Positions 35,980 to 45,280 of a stretch of 64,000 nt of DNA are shown one piece after another. Position numbers and translations under genes: made by a program. Below the pieces are notes generated by a model. It had not been told where the DNA came from. It did not search any database and saw nothing but the letters and a program-made list of their open reading frames with translations. How positions within the stretch are numbered: position 1 is the stretch's first letter; every line of letters begins with the position of its first letter. The stretch is from Pedobacter gandavensis (GTDB lineage Bacteria; Bacteroidota; Bacteroidia; Sphingobacteriales; Sphingobacteriaceae). Location: positions 186,001 through 250,000 of the forward strand of contig NZ_WNXC01000008.1 in NCBI RefSeq assembly GCF_014172405.1. The letters are read 5' to 3'.

Positions 35980-36516
35980 ATGAGTAATATCAAATATATT
36001 TTAGGCAGTTTTGGTGATCCTGACGAAATGATGCATGGCATCGACCAGTTACAGGCAAATAACATTAAAGTACATGATGTTTATACACCAATGCCTATTC
36101 ACGGCATCGAAGCTAAATTAGGGATCAAAAGATCTAGGTTGGATATTCTTGCATTCTTTTGCGGGGTAACCGGTACCATTTCTGCATTCGCATTAATCTA
36201 CTTAACCTCGGTGGTAGATTGGAAACATAATATTGGTGGTAAACCTGCTTTAGCACTTCCGGATTTTATTCCGATTATGTTTGAAGTAACGGTTTTATTC
36301 TGTGCATTCAGTTTAGTGGGCGCTTACTATGCTTCAACGCATTTGTTCCCAGGAAGAGCACCTAGAGTAATGGACTTAAGAGCTACAGACGATAGATTTA
36401 TTATCGCTGTGGATGCAAAAGAAAATACCGATCATAATAAAATTGATGGTTTATTAAAAGATGCAGGTGCTTTAGAGATTAAGCACAATGAAAGGAAGTA
36501 TATTAGCTATGAATAA
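35980..36516 (+). CDS. actD: Alternative complex III subunit D (DUF3341)
   Basis: This 178-residue DUF3341 protein has a soluble N-terminal part (YILGSFGDPDEMMHGIDQL, then VHDVYTPMPIHGIEAKLGI). Two transmembrane helices follow (about 55-75 and 95-118) and a soluble end. In solved complexes ActD packs beside ActC without cofactors. Its stop overlaps the actE start by 8 bp, a sign of translational coupling. Confidence 0.93.
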   Translation: MSNIKYILGSFGDPDEMMHGIDQLQANNIKVHDVYTPMPIHGIEAKLGIKRSRLDILAFFCGVTGTISAFALIYLTSVVDWKHNIGGKPALALPDFIPIMFEVTVLFCAFSLVGAYYASTHLFPGRAPRVMDLRATDDRFIIAVDAKENTDHNKIDGLLKDAGALEIKHNERKYISYE

Positions 36517-37096
36517 GAATAAAGTAGTTTTAGCCTCATTTTGTATTCTTGCCAGTGCTGTTGTCTTTTCAGCTTGTAAAGATCCGCAAAGTACCGGTTT
36601 AGAATATGCAAGGAACATGTATGATCCGATTGCTTATAATCCAGATCAGCCAAACAAAAACTTTAAGAATGGATCAACGGCGCAAACGCCGCCAGCTCAT
36701 ACTACCCCGGTAGGGTTCAATAAGTATGACGACTATCCTAACACTAAAGAGGGATATGAAGCTGCTGGTGCTAACCTGGTTAATCCGCTTCCTGAAACAG
36801 AACAAAATCTAATCGCAGGAAAGCATTATTTCACCGTATTCTGCTCGCCATGTCATGGTGAAAAAGGAGATGGACAAGGTCACTTGGTAAAAATCGATAA
36901 GATCAGTGGTATTCCAGCTTATCATGGTGATGCAGCTTCATCACGTGGTGGTTTGATGAAAGACCTTTCTGCAGGAAAAATTTATCATACGATTGAGTAT
37001 GGTTTAAATAACATGGGTTCACATGCCTCTCAACTATCTCCTGATGAAAGATGGAAAGTAGTGATGTATGTTCAACAATTACAAAAAATACAATAG
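36509..37096 (+). CDS. actE: Alternative complex III subunit E, monohaem cytochrome c lipoprotein
   Basis: From ATG 36509 this is a 195-residue lipoprotein (MNKNKVVLASFCILASAVVF, lipobox SAC). One cytochrome c domain has the haem motif CSPCHG, and a methionine ligand is expected in the later NNMGSHASQLSPDERW stretch. It probably carries electrons from ActA toward the oxidase. The longer in-frame start at 36488 lies deep in actD and adds residues before the signal peptide, so I reject it. Confidence 0.93.
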   Translation: MNKNKVVLASFCILASAVVFSACKDPQSTGLEYARNMYDPIAYNPDQPNKNFKNGSTAQTPPAHTTPVGFNKYDDYPNTKEGYEAAGANLVNPLPETEQNLIAGKHYFTVFCSPCHGEKGDGQGHLVKIDKISGIPAYHGDAASSRGGLMKDLSAGKIYHTIEYGLNNMGSHASQLSPDERWKVVMYVQQLQKIQ

Positions 37097-37110
37097 AAAA
37101 GCACAAATAA

Positions 37111-38325
37111 ATGGGAACTCACAATTATAATTTAACTGAGCAGTTTGAGTTTACAGGTAAAGCAAAAACCTTAAGTCTGATCGCTATTGTCCTAGGGGTA
37201 CTCGCTATAGGATATGGCTTTTCAGCGGAGGCGCTTCATGAGCGTACTTTTGCAAACTTGTTACTGATGGCTTATTACTTCGCATGTGTTTGCATGTCAG
37301 GTGCATTCTTTCTTGCTGTTCAATTTGTAGCACAGGCTGGTTGGTCTGCTTCTATATTACGTGTACCACAGGCGATGGCTAAAACCTTGCCGATTGCGGT
37401 TGTTATTTTAATCGCAGTAATGGCAGCTGGTTTGTACACACACAACTTATATCATCACTGGAATGCTCCGGGCTTAACTGATCCAAGCAGTCCTAATTAT
37501 GATAAACTAATCGCTGGTAAGTCAGCTTTCCTTAACGTTCCATTCTTTATGGCACGTCAGGTGATCTTCTTAGGTGTTTATTCTTTCTTCGCAGTTTGGT
37601 TCGCTAAATTGTCAGTGAATGAAGATTTAAAAGGAGGTTTGGATTCTTACAGAAAAAGTTTCAAGTACTCTTGTATATTCTTAGTAATCTACGGTTTTAC
37701 TACACCAATCTTTGCTTTTGATACCATCATGTCTCTTGAGGCACATTGGTTCTCTACCATGTTTGGTTGGTATAACTTCGCAGCAATGTGGGTTAGTAGT
37801 TTAGCAACGATGGCGATCATCATCATCTTGTTGAAAAAAGCAGGTTACATGAAATGGGTAAACAATAGTCACCTACACAATTTAGGTCAGTTTATCTTCG
37901 GTTTCTCTATTTTCTGGACTTATGTATGGTTCGCTCAATTTATGTTGATCTACTATGCAAACATGCCAGAAGAAACTGTTTACTTCTACAAAAGATTTGA
38001 TCACTACCAATTCTGGTTCTACCTGAATCTAGTATTGAACTTCTTAGCGCCTGTTTTATTATTAATGGACAGAGACAATAAGAGACAAGAAAACATCATG
38101 TTAACGGTTTGTATCATCGTATTGTGTGGTCACTGGGTTGATTATTACCAAATGATTATGCCGGGAACTGTTGAAGAACACCATGGTTTTGGTTTTATTG
38201 AGATTGGAACTGCTGTAGGTTTTGTAGGATTGTTTACCTTTACCGTTTTAAGAGCACTTAGTAAGCAGCCTTTAATCGCAAAGAATCATCCGTTCTTACA
38301 AGAAAGTTTGAATCATCACTTGTAA
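37111..38325 (+). CDS. actF: Alternative complex III subunit F, NrfD-like membrane subunit
   Basis: This 404-residue membrane protein is a smaller homologue of ActC with about ten helices, for example AKTLPIAVVILIAVMAAG and YSCIFLVIYGFTTPIFAFD. It has conserved His and Asp residues in NLYHHWNAPGLTDPSSPNYD. It completes the membrane part of the complex and is proposed to take part in proton movement. It is the last act gene, and coxB follows after 68 bp. Confidence 0.93.
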   Translation: MGTHNYNLTEQFEFTGKAKTLSLIAIVLGVLAIGYGFSAEALHERTFANLLLMAYYFACVCMSGAFFLAVQFVAQAGWSASILRVPQAMAKTLPIAVVILIAVMAAGLYTHNLYHHWNAPGLTDPSSPNYDKLIAGKSAFLNVPFFMARQVIFLGVYSFFAVWFAKLSVNEDLKGGLDSYRKSFKYSCIFLVIYGFTTPIFAFDTIMSLEAHWFSTMFGWYNFAAMWVSSLATMAIIIILLKKAGYMKWVNNSHLHNLGQFIFGFSIFWTYVWFAQFMLIYYANMPEETVYFYKRFDHYQFWFYLNLVLNFLAPVLLLMDRDNKRQENIMLTVCIIVLCGHWVDYYQMIMPGTVEEHHGFGFIEIGTAVGFVGLFTFTVLRALSKQPLIAKNHPFLQESLNHHL

Positions 38326-38393
38326 TAGGTGATCTTAATAGAGTATATAAATTAATAGTATAATAGAAGTACAGCGTTACTACTTTTAAGGAA

Positions 38394-39632
38394 ATGAGTT
38401 TAAGAAAATTTATAAGTAACAAAACAATAGCGGCACTAGCAGTGATTCTTACTGTTTTTGCAAGCACAAGCGCATTTGCACAAGCTGCCGGCGCTGCCGC
38501 TGAGACCGTTGCCAAACCTGTTGATATGGGTCCGGTTTATAAAACGGTTATATTTTATACCATGGCATTTCTACTGGTTTGCTTATTTGTAGCGATCATT
38601 GGAAAAGCATTAAAGGTATATGAATTGACCCGTGAGGCTCAGGATCAACCGAAAGGTATCAATTGGAATACAGTAAACGGAGTTCTGTTTGCCTTGTTCC
38701 TGATCGTAGGTCTATACGGTGTTTATTGGGAATATACGGTTCATGGTAATATGATCCTTCCTGAAGCAGCTTCAGAACATGGTAAGAAAATTGATCAGAT
38801 GTTTAACATCACCTTGATCATTACGACTATCGTATTTATCGCTACGCACATCATCCTATTTGTTTTTGCTTATATCTATAGAAGCACAGGAAAAAGGAAA
38901 GCATATTACTATCCACATAACAACGCTTTAGAGCGTATCTGGACAATCGTTCCTGCATTGGTTCTAACCGTATTGGTTTTGATGGGTTTCTTAACCTGGA
39001 GATCGATTTTCTACAAAATTGAAGATCCAAATAACAAACCATTGAACATTGAGATTACTTCATCTCAGTTTGCATGGGCGATCCGTTATCCTGGAGCTGA
39101 TGGTATTGTTGGGGTGAAAAACTACAAGTTGATCAACTCTATTAATGCTTTAGGTATTGATTTTAAAGACAAAAACACCTTAGATGATCAGACTGCTGAT
39201 GAGATGGTGATTCCTGTGAACAAACCAGTTCGTTTAATTTTGACCAGTAAGGATGTATTGCACAGTTTCTATATGCCTCACTTCAGAATTCAATTGAATA
39301 CAGTACCAGGTATGACTTCTTACTTCGAGTTTACACCAACCATCACTACTGAAGAGATGAAAGTGAAAACTAACGATCCTAAATTTGCTTTCTTATTCTT
39401 ATGTGCTAAAATTTGTGGTGAAGGTCACTACAAAATGCAGAAAGAAGTTAGAGTGGTTTCGCAAGCTGAGTATGAGGCATGGGTTAAAAAACAGGGAACT
39501 TATTTAACTGACGATTTGAGAAAAGAGTTTAACCTGCCAGTAGCAGCAGCACCAGCTGCAGTTGCACCCGCAGATAGTGTTAAAAAAGACACTGCTGCAG
39601 TTAAAACAAATCAATTAGCTTTAAAAAAATAA
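38394..39632 (+). CDS. coxB: Cytochrome c oxidase subunit II
   Basis: This 412-residue subunit accepts electrons from cytochrome c at the CuA centre and passes them to subunit I. It has a signal peptide (ending TSAFAQ) and four hydrophobic helices instead of the usual two: about 50-75, 90-115, 135-160 and 180-205. The periplasmic cupredoxin domain has His290 (DVLHSFYMP) and the CuA loop C337-A-K-I-C341-G-E-G-H345-Y-K-M348. All copper-binding side chains are kept; Lys339 replaces the usual Glu. No C-terminal haem domain is fused. An Ala/Pro-rich tail ends the protein. Confidence 0.95.
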   Translation: MSLRKFISNKTIAALAVILTVFASTSAFAQAAGAAAETVAKPVDMGPVYKTVIFYTMAFLLVCLFVAIIGKALKVYELTREAQDQPKGINWNTVNGVLFALFLIVGLYGVYWEYTVHGNMILPEAASEHGKKIDQMFNITLIITTIVFIATHIILFVFAYIYRSTGKRKAYYYPHNNALERIWTIVPALVLTVLVLMGFLTWRSIFYKIEDPNNKPLNIEITSSQFAWAIRYPGADGIVGVKNYKLINSINALGIDFKDKNTLDDQTADEMVIPVNKPVRLILTSKDVLHSFYMPHFRIQLNTVPGMTSYFEFTPTITTEEMKVKTNDPKFAFLFLCAKICGEGHYKMQKEVRVVSQAEYEAWVKKQGTYLTDDLRKEFNLPVAAAPAAVAPADSVKKDTAAVKTNQLALKK

Positions 39633-39652
39633 TAATACTGGAATAGCACATT

Positions 39653-41533
39653 ATGTCAACTATATCATTACACGATACACATAACCACGATAGCCATGAT
39701 GATCATGGGCATCACAAAGAGACCTTCTTAACGAAGTATGTCTTTAGTCAGGATCACAAAATGATCGCTAAGCAGTTCCTGATAACAGGTATTATTATGG
39801 CTGTTATTGCGATGGGCTTATCTATCCTGTTTCGTTTGCAACTGGCATGGCCAGAGAAAAGCTTCCCTATCCTGGAAACATTTTTAGGAACTTGGGCAGA
39901 AGGCGGACGAATTAAACCGGATTTCTATCTGGCATTGGTAACAATACATGGTACCATCATGGTATTCTTTGTATTGACAGCCGGTCTGAGTGGTACATTT
40001 AGTAACTTATTGATTCCTCTTCAGATAGGGGCAAGGGATATGGCATCGCCATTCCTGAACATGTTATCTTACTGGTTCTTCTTTGGAGCATGTGTAATTA
40101 TGATGAGTTCATTCTTTATCCAAACAGGTCCAGCTAGTGCGGGATGGACAATTTATCCTCCACTATCGGCTCTACCAACAGCGATTAAAGGTTCTGCATT
40201 AGGTATGACTTTATGGTTGATCAGTATGATCATGTTTGTTGCTTCATCTCTTATGGGTGGTATCAACTATGTGAGTACCGTATTGAACATGCGTACTAAA
40301 GGTATGGATCTTTGGAAAATGCCATTGACGATCTGGGCATTCTTCTTAACAGCGATCTTAGGTGTACTTTCCTTCCCGGTATTAGTAGCGGGTGTGGTAC
40401 TTTTAATCTTTGACCGTAGTTTTGGTACTAGTTTTTACCTTTCTGATATTGTTATGGGTACTCAGGTATTACCTAATGAAGGTGGTTCCCCAATCCTTTG
40501 GCAACACTTATTCTGGTTCTTAGGTCACCCTGAGGTTTACATCGTAATCATGCCAGCTTTAGGTATCTCTTCAGAGGTAATTTCAGTAAACTCAAGAAAA
40601 CCAATTTTCGGTTACCATGCGATGATTTATTCATTGATTGGTATCACGGTATTATCATTTATCGTTTGGGGTCACCACATGTTTGTGACGGGTATGAACC
40701 CGTTATTAGGTGGGGTATTTATGATCACCACATTGATTATTGCGGTTCCTTCTGCAGTAAAAACTTTCAACTACCTGGCTACTTTATGGAGAGGTAACAT
40801 CAGATTCACTCCAGCAATGTTATTTGCGATTGGGTTAGTGTCATTCTTCATCTCTGGTGGTTTAACTGGTATTTTCTTAGGTAATGCTTCTTTGGACATT
40901 AACTTGCATGATACTTATTTCGTTGTTGCCCACTTCCACTTGGTAATGGGTTCTGCTGCGATCTTCGGTATGCTTGCTGGTGTGTACCACTGGTATCCTA
41001 AGATGTTCGGTAGAATGATGAGCAGCAAATTAGGTTACCTTCACTTCTGGTTAACTTTCATCTCAGCATACTTAGTATTCTTCCCACTTCACTTCTTAGG
41101 TTTAGATGGTGTACCTCGTCGTTACTATGCATTTACTGAGTTTGAGTTCATGCAGAAATGGTTAACCGTGAACGTATTCGTTACTTGGGCAGCTATTATC
41201 GGTGCATTGGCACAAGTAGCTTTCTTATGGAACTTCTTCTACTCGATCTTTAAAGGAAAGAAAGCACCTCAAAATCCTTGGGAGTCTAATACTTTAGAGT
41301 GGACTACACCAGTAGAACACCTTCATGGTAACTGGCCAGGAGAGATCCCAACAGTATACCGTTGGCCATATGATTATAGCAAGCCAGGTTCTGAAACGGA
41401 TTTCATTCCTCAGACCGTTCCTTTCTCTCAGACGATGTCTTCTAACATGCCTCATGATTTTGAAGGTAATACAGAAGCTGAGCGTATCCAAAGAGAATGG
41501 GAAGCTAAAAACCCTGCAATAGCAGAAAAATAG
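39653..41533 (+). CDS. coxA: Cytochrome c oxidase subunit I
   Basis: This 626-residue catalytic subunit reduces oxygen at the haem a3-CuB site and pumps protons. It has a His-rich cytoplasmic N-terminus (HDTHNHDSHDDHGHH), which may handle copper or be incidental, then about 12 helices. His292 and Tyr296 of the GHPEVY motif (CuB ligand and cross-linked tyrosine) and His341-His342 (WGHHMFVTGM, CuB) are present. HDTYFVVAHFHLV carries haem ligands. The GHPEVY form indicates an A-type oxidase. It ends with a strong terminator before ctaA. Confidence 0.97.
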   Translation: MSTISLHDTHNHDSHDDHGHHKETFLTKYVFSQDHKMIAKQFLITGIIMAVIAMGLSILFRLQLAWPEKSFPILETFLGTWAEGGRIKPDFYLALVTIHGTIMVFFVLTAGLSGTFSNLLIPLQIGARDMASPFLNMLSYWFFFGACVIMMSSFFIQTGPASAGWTIYPPLSALPTAIKGSALGMTLWLISMIMFVASSLMGGINYVSTVLNMRTKGMDLWKMPLTIWAFFLTAILGVLSFPVLVAGVVLLIFDRSFGTSFYLSDIVMGTQVLPNEGGSPILWQHLFWFLGHPEVYIVIMPALGISSEVISVNSRKPIFGYHAMIYSLIGITVLSFIVWGHHMFVTGMNPLLGGVFMITTLIIAVPSAVKTFNYLATLWRGNIRFTPAMLFAIGLVSFFISGGLTGIFLGNASLDINLHDTYFVVAHFHLVMGSAAIFGMLAGVYHWYPKMFGRMMSSKLGYLHFWLTFISAYLVFFPLHFLGLDGVPRRYYAFTEFEFMQKWLTVNVFVTWAAIIGALAQVAFLWNFFYSIFKGKKAPQNPWESNTLEWTTPVEHLHGNWPGEIPTVYRWPYDYSKPGSETDFIPQTVPFSQTMSSNMPHDFEGNTEAERIQREWEAKNPAIAEK

Positions 41534-41560
41534 ATCATACATCGTATTCAAAATACACAA

Positions 41561-41610
41561 TGGGGTATCTGCAGTAGGTAAATACTTACAACAGATGCCC
41601 CATTTTTTTT
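41561..41610 (+). terminator. Terminator after coxA
   Basis: TGGGGTATCTG and CAGATGCCCCA pair (one G-T wobble). An inner GTAGGT/ACTTAC stem and a run of eight T's follow the same hairpin pattern. Read-through is still possible into ctaA, 16 bp on. Confidence 0.85.
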
Positions 41611-41625
41611 AATCCAACACCAACC

Positions 41626-42684
41626 ATGGTTTCCAAAGCTGAAAAGAGATTTATCAGGCTTAACCTTCTCACCATTGTTATCACCTTACTGCTGATTCTG
41701 GCAGGTGGTATCGTACGAAGTACAGGTTCAGGCATGGGCTGCCCGGATTGGCCAAAATGTTTTGACCAGTATATTCCTCCAACCCATAGCTCACAATTAC
41801 CTGCCAATTATAAGGACAAGTATGTTGCGGAACGTGTCGCGAAAAATGAACGTTTTGCAAAAACATTAGAAAGGATGGGAAAGGCACATCTAGCGGATAG
41901 TATCCGTCACGATGCATCCATTTTACAACCGGAAACTTTTAATGTTGCTAAAACATGGACTGAATATTTGAACCGTTTAATGGGGGCAATCACCGGTTTC
42001 TTCTTGGTAGGCTTATTGGTTTATTCCTTTTCTTATCGTAAAACAGCTACAAGGATTCTGGTATTGAGTATTTTGAACGTGATCATCGTTGGTTTTCAGG
42101 CTTGGTTAGGTTCGATTGTGGTTTCTACTAATTTGATGCCTTGGATTGTTACCGTACATATGTTACTGGCATTGGTGATTCTGGCCATATTGGTCTATAC
42201 CTATAATTTTGCTAAACAGTTACATGAGCAACAAGTCGTGATCATGTCTAACATTACCTGGCTGAAAGTATTGGCTTTAGGTTCTGTAGCCTTGAGTACC
42301 ATTCAGGTTGTATTGGGTACAGAGGTAAGGGAAGCGATAGATGCAATTTCAAAAAATATGATGTACAATGATCGTGGCAGCTGGGTCAGTAAAGTAGGGG
42401 ACGTGTTCTCTTATCATAGAGACGTAGCGATTCTTGTTTTGATTCTTAATGTCGTGATTTATAAAATTGTAAAAGATAAGTTTAATGGTAAAGCCACAGC
42501 ACTATTAGTTGGTAATGGAATTGCCATAGTTTTAATCATCCAGATTGTTACCGGCTTATTATTGTCTAACTTTGCGCTGCCGCCATATGCGCAGGCATTA
42601 CACATTCTGTTTTCTACTGCATTATTCACCTTACAGTATTACCTGTATCTGCTAGTGTATAGAACAGATACTTACCATCAATAA
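41626..42684 (+). CDS. ctaA: Haem A synthase
   Basis: This 352-residue membrane protein of the COX15/CtaA family oxidises the methyl group of haem O to the formyl group of haem A for the oxidase. The N-terminal helix is followed by the signature GGIVRSTGSGMGCPDWPKCF, with a Cys pair in the first outer loop. Eight helices are expected, and the conserved histidines include that in TVHMLLALVILA and one in ALHILFSTALF. It begins after the coxA terminator and is followed by ctaB. Confidence 0.95.
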   Translation: MVSKAEKRFIRLNLLTIVITLLLILAGGIVRSTGSGMGCPDWPKCFDQYIPPTHSSQLPANYKDKYVAERVAKNERFAKTLERMGKAHLADSIRHDASILQPETFNVAKTWTEYLNRLMGAITGFFLVGLLVYSFSYRKTATRILVLSILNVIIVGFQAWLGSIVVSTNLMPWIVTVHMLLALVILAILVYTYNFAKQLHEQQVVIMSNITWLKVLALGSVALSTIQVVLGTEVREAIDAISKNMMYNDRGSWVSKVGDVFSYHRDVAILVLILNVVIYKIVKDKFNGKATALLVGNGIAIVLIIQIVTGLLLSNFALPPYAQALHILFSTALFTLQYYLYLLVYRTDTYHQ

Positions 42685-42698
42685 TAATTTTATATAAA

Positions 42699-43574
42699 TT
42701 GAAACAGTTTTTAGCAGATTTTTCTAAGCTCATTAAATTCAGACTAACTTTTCTGGTTGTATTTTCCGCATCAGTTACTTTTTTAATTGGCTCTAAAGTG
42801 CCTGTCGACGGCATTAGTCAGGATATTAACTGGACAAACTGGTTGATCCTAATCGTAGGTGGATTTCTGGTTACTTCCGCTGCCAATTGCTTTAATGAAG
42901 TGATTGAAGTAGATCTGGATAAACTGATGACCCGTACTAAGGATCGTCCGATGCCTGCTGGTCATATGACTACAGGACAAGGATTGGTTTCTGGATTAGT
43001 GATGGGATTATTGGGTACCTGGTTATTGGGTAAGCTAAATATAGAAACTGGATTGCTATCCGTGTTTTCTATCTTCTTATATGCTTTTGCCTATACTCCT
43101 TTGAAAAGGAAGAGTCCGATTGCTGTATTTGTAGGTGCCATTCCAGGCGCTTTGCCGCCGCTGATTGGTTATGTTGCAGCCCATGGTAAAATTGATCAGA
43201 TCGCAGTTATCTTATTCTTAATTCAGTTTGTTTGGCAGTTTCCACACTTTTGGGCTATTGCCTGGGTATTGGATGATGATTATAAAAAAGCAGGATTTAG
43301 ATTGTTACCTACTACAAAGAGGGATAAGACGAGTGCTTTTATAACATTTTTAAGTACGCTGATTCTGATTCCGGTAAGCTTAATGCCTACGTTTTACGGT
43401 TTTGGTGGTTATTATATTGCAGGAGTATCTATCCTCGCCGGGCTTGTTTTTGCTGCGCTGGCGTTCAAAATGTGGATGAATTTGGACTTGGTAAGTGCGA
43501 GAAAGGTCATGTTTTGTTCTTTCTTCTACCTGCCCATTGTTCAGTTGGTTTTATTGTTTGATTTTATAGCTTAA
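42699..43574 (+). CDS. ctaB: Protohaem IX farnesyltransferase (haem O synthase), TTG start
   Basis: This 291-residue membrane protein of the UbiA superfamily adds a farnesyl group to haem B to make haem O, the substrate of CtaA. Motif 1 is NCFNEVIEVDLDKLMTRTKDRP (NxxxDxxxD) and motif 2 is the DDDYKKAGF stretch. No ATG lies in frame before the essential N-terminal helix, and the first internal Met (in LMTRTKDRP) is too late. The TTG at 42699 is therefore the likely start. It lies 14 bp after ctaA and 10 bp before the first subunit III gene. Confidence 0.94.
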   Translation: MKQFLADFSKLIKFRLTFLVVFSASVTFLIGSKVPVDGISQDINWTNWLILIVGGFLVTSAANCFNEVIEVDLDKLMTRTKDRPMPAGHMTTGQGLVSGLVMGLLGTWLLGKLNIETGLLSVFSIFLYAFAYTPLKRKSPIAVFVGAIPGALPPLIGYVAAHGKIDQIAVILFLIQFVWQFPHFWAIAWVLDDDYKKAGFRLLPTTKRDKTSAFITFLSTLILIPVSLMPTFYGFGGYYIAGVSILAGLVFAALAFKMWMNLDLVSARKVMFCSFFYLPIVQLVLLFDFIA

Positions 43575-43584
43575 TAATTTAAAT

Positions 43585-44175
43585 ATGGTACATACGTTAA
43601 AAGAGCAGGATGTAAAATATGATGAGGTAGTCAACTCAAAGCCTAAGAAGTTTATTCTTTGGTTATTTGTAGTGTCTTCTACGATCATGTTTGGGGGCTT
43701 TACGAGTTTTTACATCGTATTTGCAGCATCAAAAGGTAAAGGTCATGGATTAGTACTTCCGGATGCCTTTATGTACAGCACATTGATTTTAATCGGGAGC
43801 AGCATCTGTCTGTTTCTTGCCGCTAAGGCTCTGAAAGCCGGAAACATTGGTTCTGAGAAAATTCTTCTTTGGGGAACTATGGCATTGGCGCTCGTTTTTG
43901 CCTATCTTCAGGTAGATGCTTGGAGCACTTTATATCAAACAGGCGCAACATTGGTGAACAATAATGCCGCGATATCTTTAATTTATATCGTTTCTGGATT
44001 TCACTTATTGCACATTTTTGGTGGACTTTGTTTCATATTGAATTGTATATTCGGTGCTTATGGTGGGATTTCAGTACCTAGGGCGAAATACAGAATGGAA
44101 ATCGCCTCTATATTTTGGCATTTTATAGATATATTATGGATATATCTGTATGTTTTTTTACTTTTGAACAGTTAG
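43585..44175 (+). CDS. coxC: Cytochrome c oxidase subunit III, short form
   Basis: This 196-residue, five-helix membrane protein is of the haem-copper oxidase subunit III family. It shows the family's FILWLFVVSSTIMFGGFTSFYIV start, GFHLLHIFGGL and the end FWHFIDILWIYLYVFLLL. It is the first of two consecutive subunit III genes here. Together the pair may make the subunit III part of one oxidase, as in other Bacteroidota clusters. Confidence 0.85.
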   Translation: MVHTLKEQDVKYDEVVNSKPKKFILWLFVVSSTIMFGGFTSFYIVFAASKGKGHGLVLPDAFMYSTLILIGSSICLFLAAKALKAGNIGSEKILLWGTMALALVFAYLQVDAWSTLYQTGATLVNNNAAISLIYIVSGFHLLHIFGGLCFILNCIFGAYGGISVPRAKYRMEIASIFWHFIDILWIYLYVFLLLNS

Positions 44176-44205
44176 ATTTGTTAACAAACTATTACAATTT
44201 ATAAA

Positions 44206-44913
44206 ATGAATTCATTATCACAATTAGATCAGGTAAAAACTACTCCTTGGAGCGGAGGACGCTCGCCGTGGTCGGTAGAGTACGGTAAATTAATGATGTG
44301 GTTTTTCTTGCTATCTGATGCATTCACATTCTCGTCATTATTGGTTTATTATGGAGCGCAACGTTTCACTAAGTTAACCTGGCCAGATCCGGATTTGGTT
44401 TTCCAATCAATCCCTGGTATTAAAGATACTGGCGCGCCATTAGTGTTCGTAGGTATTATGACTTTTATCCTGATCATGAGTTCGGTTACTATGGTGTTAG
44501 CTGTAGAAGCTGGTCACAGACGTGCTAAGAAAGAAGTAATCTGGTGGATGGTTGCTACAATCATTGGTGGTTTCATGTTCTTAGGCTGTCAGGCTTTAGA
44601 GTGGACTCACTTATTCCATGAAGGATTTGGTTGGGGTAAGATTCCTCCGATGGAAACACTTCACCATTTGTTTGACGGAGAAGTTTCTACCGTATCTGCT
44701 TTACAGTTTTCAAATCTATTTTTCACGATTACAGGATTCCACGGATTTCACGTATTTACTGGAGTGCTTATCAATATCATCATCCTAATCATGACCATTA
44801 ATGGTACGTTCGAAAAACGTGGACATTACCTAATGGTGGAGAAAGTTGGTTTATACTGGCACTTCGTTGATTTGGTATGGGTATTTGTATTTACATTCTT
44901 CTATTTAGTTTAA
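44206..44913 (+). CDS. coxC: Cytochrome c oxidase subunit III, second gene
   Basis: This 235-residue membrane protein has the subunit III pattern: WFFLLSDAFTFSSLLVYYG, a conserved Glu in LAVEAGHRRAKK, FHGFHVFTGVL and the end YWHFVDLVWVFVFTFFYLV. It is longer than the preceding gene and the better match to canonical subunit III. It supports the proton uptake path of subunit I. It follows the first subunit III gene by 30 bp. Confidence 0.9.
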   Translation: MNSLSQLDQVKTTPWSGGRSPWSVEYGKLMMWFFLLSDAFTFSSLLVYYGAQRFTKLTWPDPDLVFQSIPGIKDTGAPLVFVGIMTFILIMSSVTMVLAVEAGHRRAKKEVIWWMVATIIGGFMFLGCQALEWTHLFHEGFGWGKIPPMETLHHLFDGEVSTVSALQFSNLFFTITGFHGFHVFTGVLINIIILIMTINGTFEKRGHYLMVEKVGLYWHFVDLVWVFVFTFFYLV

Positions 44914-44932
44914 TCATTCAATAAAAAATATT

Positions 44933-45280
44933 ATGTCAGATCACGCACACACAGAGCACGGACACGGAGAACACGAAGGTTTATCCAAGAAAAAAATATG
45001 GCAAGTATTCGGTATTCTTTTACTGATCACATTAATTGAATTCTTTATTGCCCTTTGGGTATTGCCACATGGTTACATGAGTCATGGATTCGGTAACTTC
45101 GTTTACATCGCGCTTACTTTGTTGAAAGCATTTTATATTGTTGCTTACTTCATGCACTTAAAGTATGAGAAACTCGGGTTGCAATTAGCATTAACTGTAT
45201 CGTTTATTTTTATTTTCTATTTTACAACACTTATGCTAATTGAAGGCGGGTATCTGCATCTTCATATGCCCCTTGTTTAA
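44933..45280 (+). CDS. coxD: Cytochrome c oxidase subunit IV
   Basis: This 115-residue membrane protein of the prokaryotic subunit IV family has a His-rich N-terminus (SDHAHTEHGHGEHEG). Three helices follow, for example IWQVFGILLLITLIEFFIAL and LALTVSFIFIFYFTTLMLI. It stabilises the oxidase. Its stop codon overlaps the SCO-like start codon (TAATG type), so the two are coupled. Confidence 0.88.
   Translation: MSDHAHTEHGHGEHEGLSKKKIWQVFGILLLITLIEFFIALWVLPHGYMSHGFGNFVYIALTLLKAFYIVAYFMHLKYEKLGLQLALTVSFIFIFYFTTLMLIEGGYLHLHMPLV

Noticed and set aside
39653..39727. His-rich N-terminus of coxA as a dedicated metal-binding domain
   Set aside because: The stretch is short and low in complexity. Similar His-rich ends occur in coxD here, so a specific copper role cannot be supported from sequence alone.
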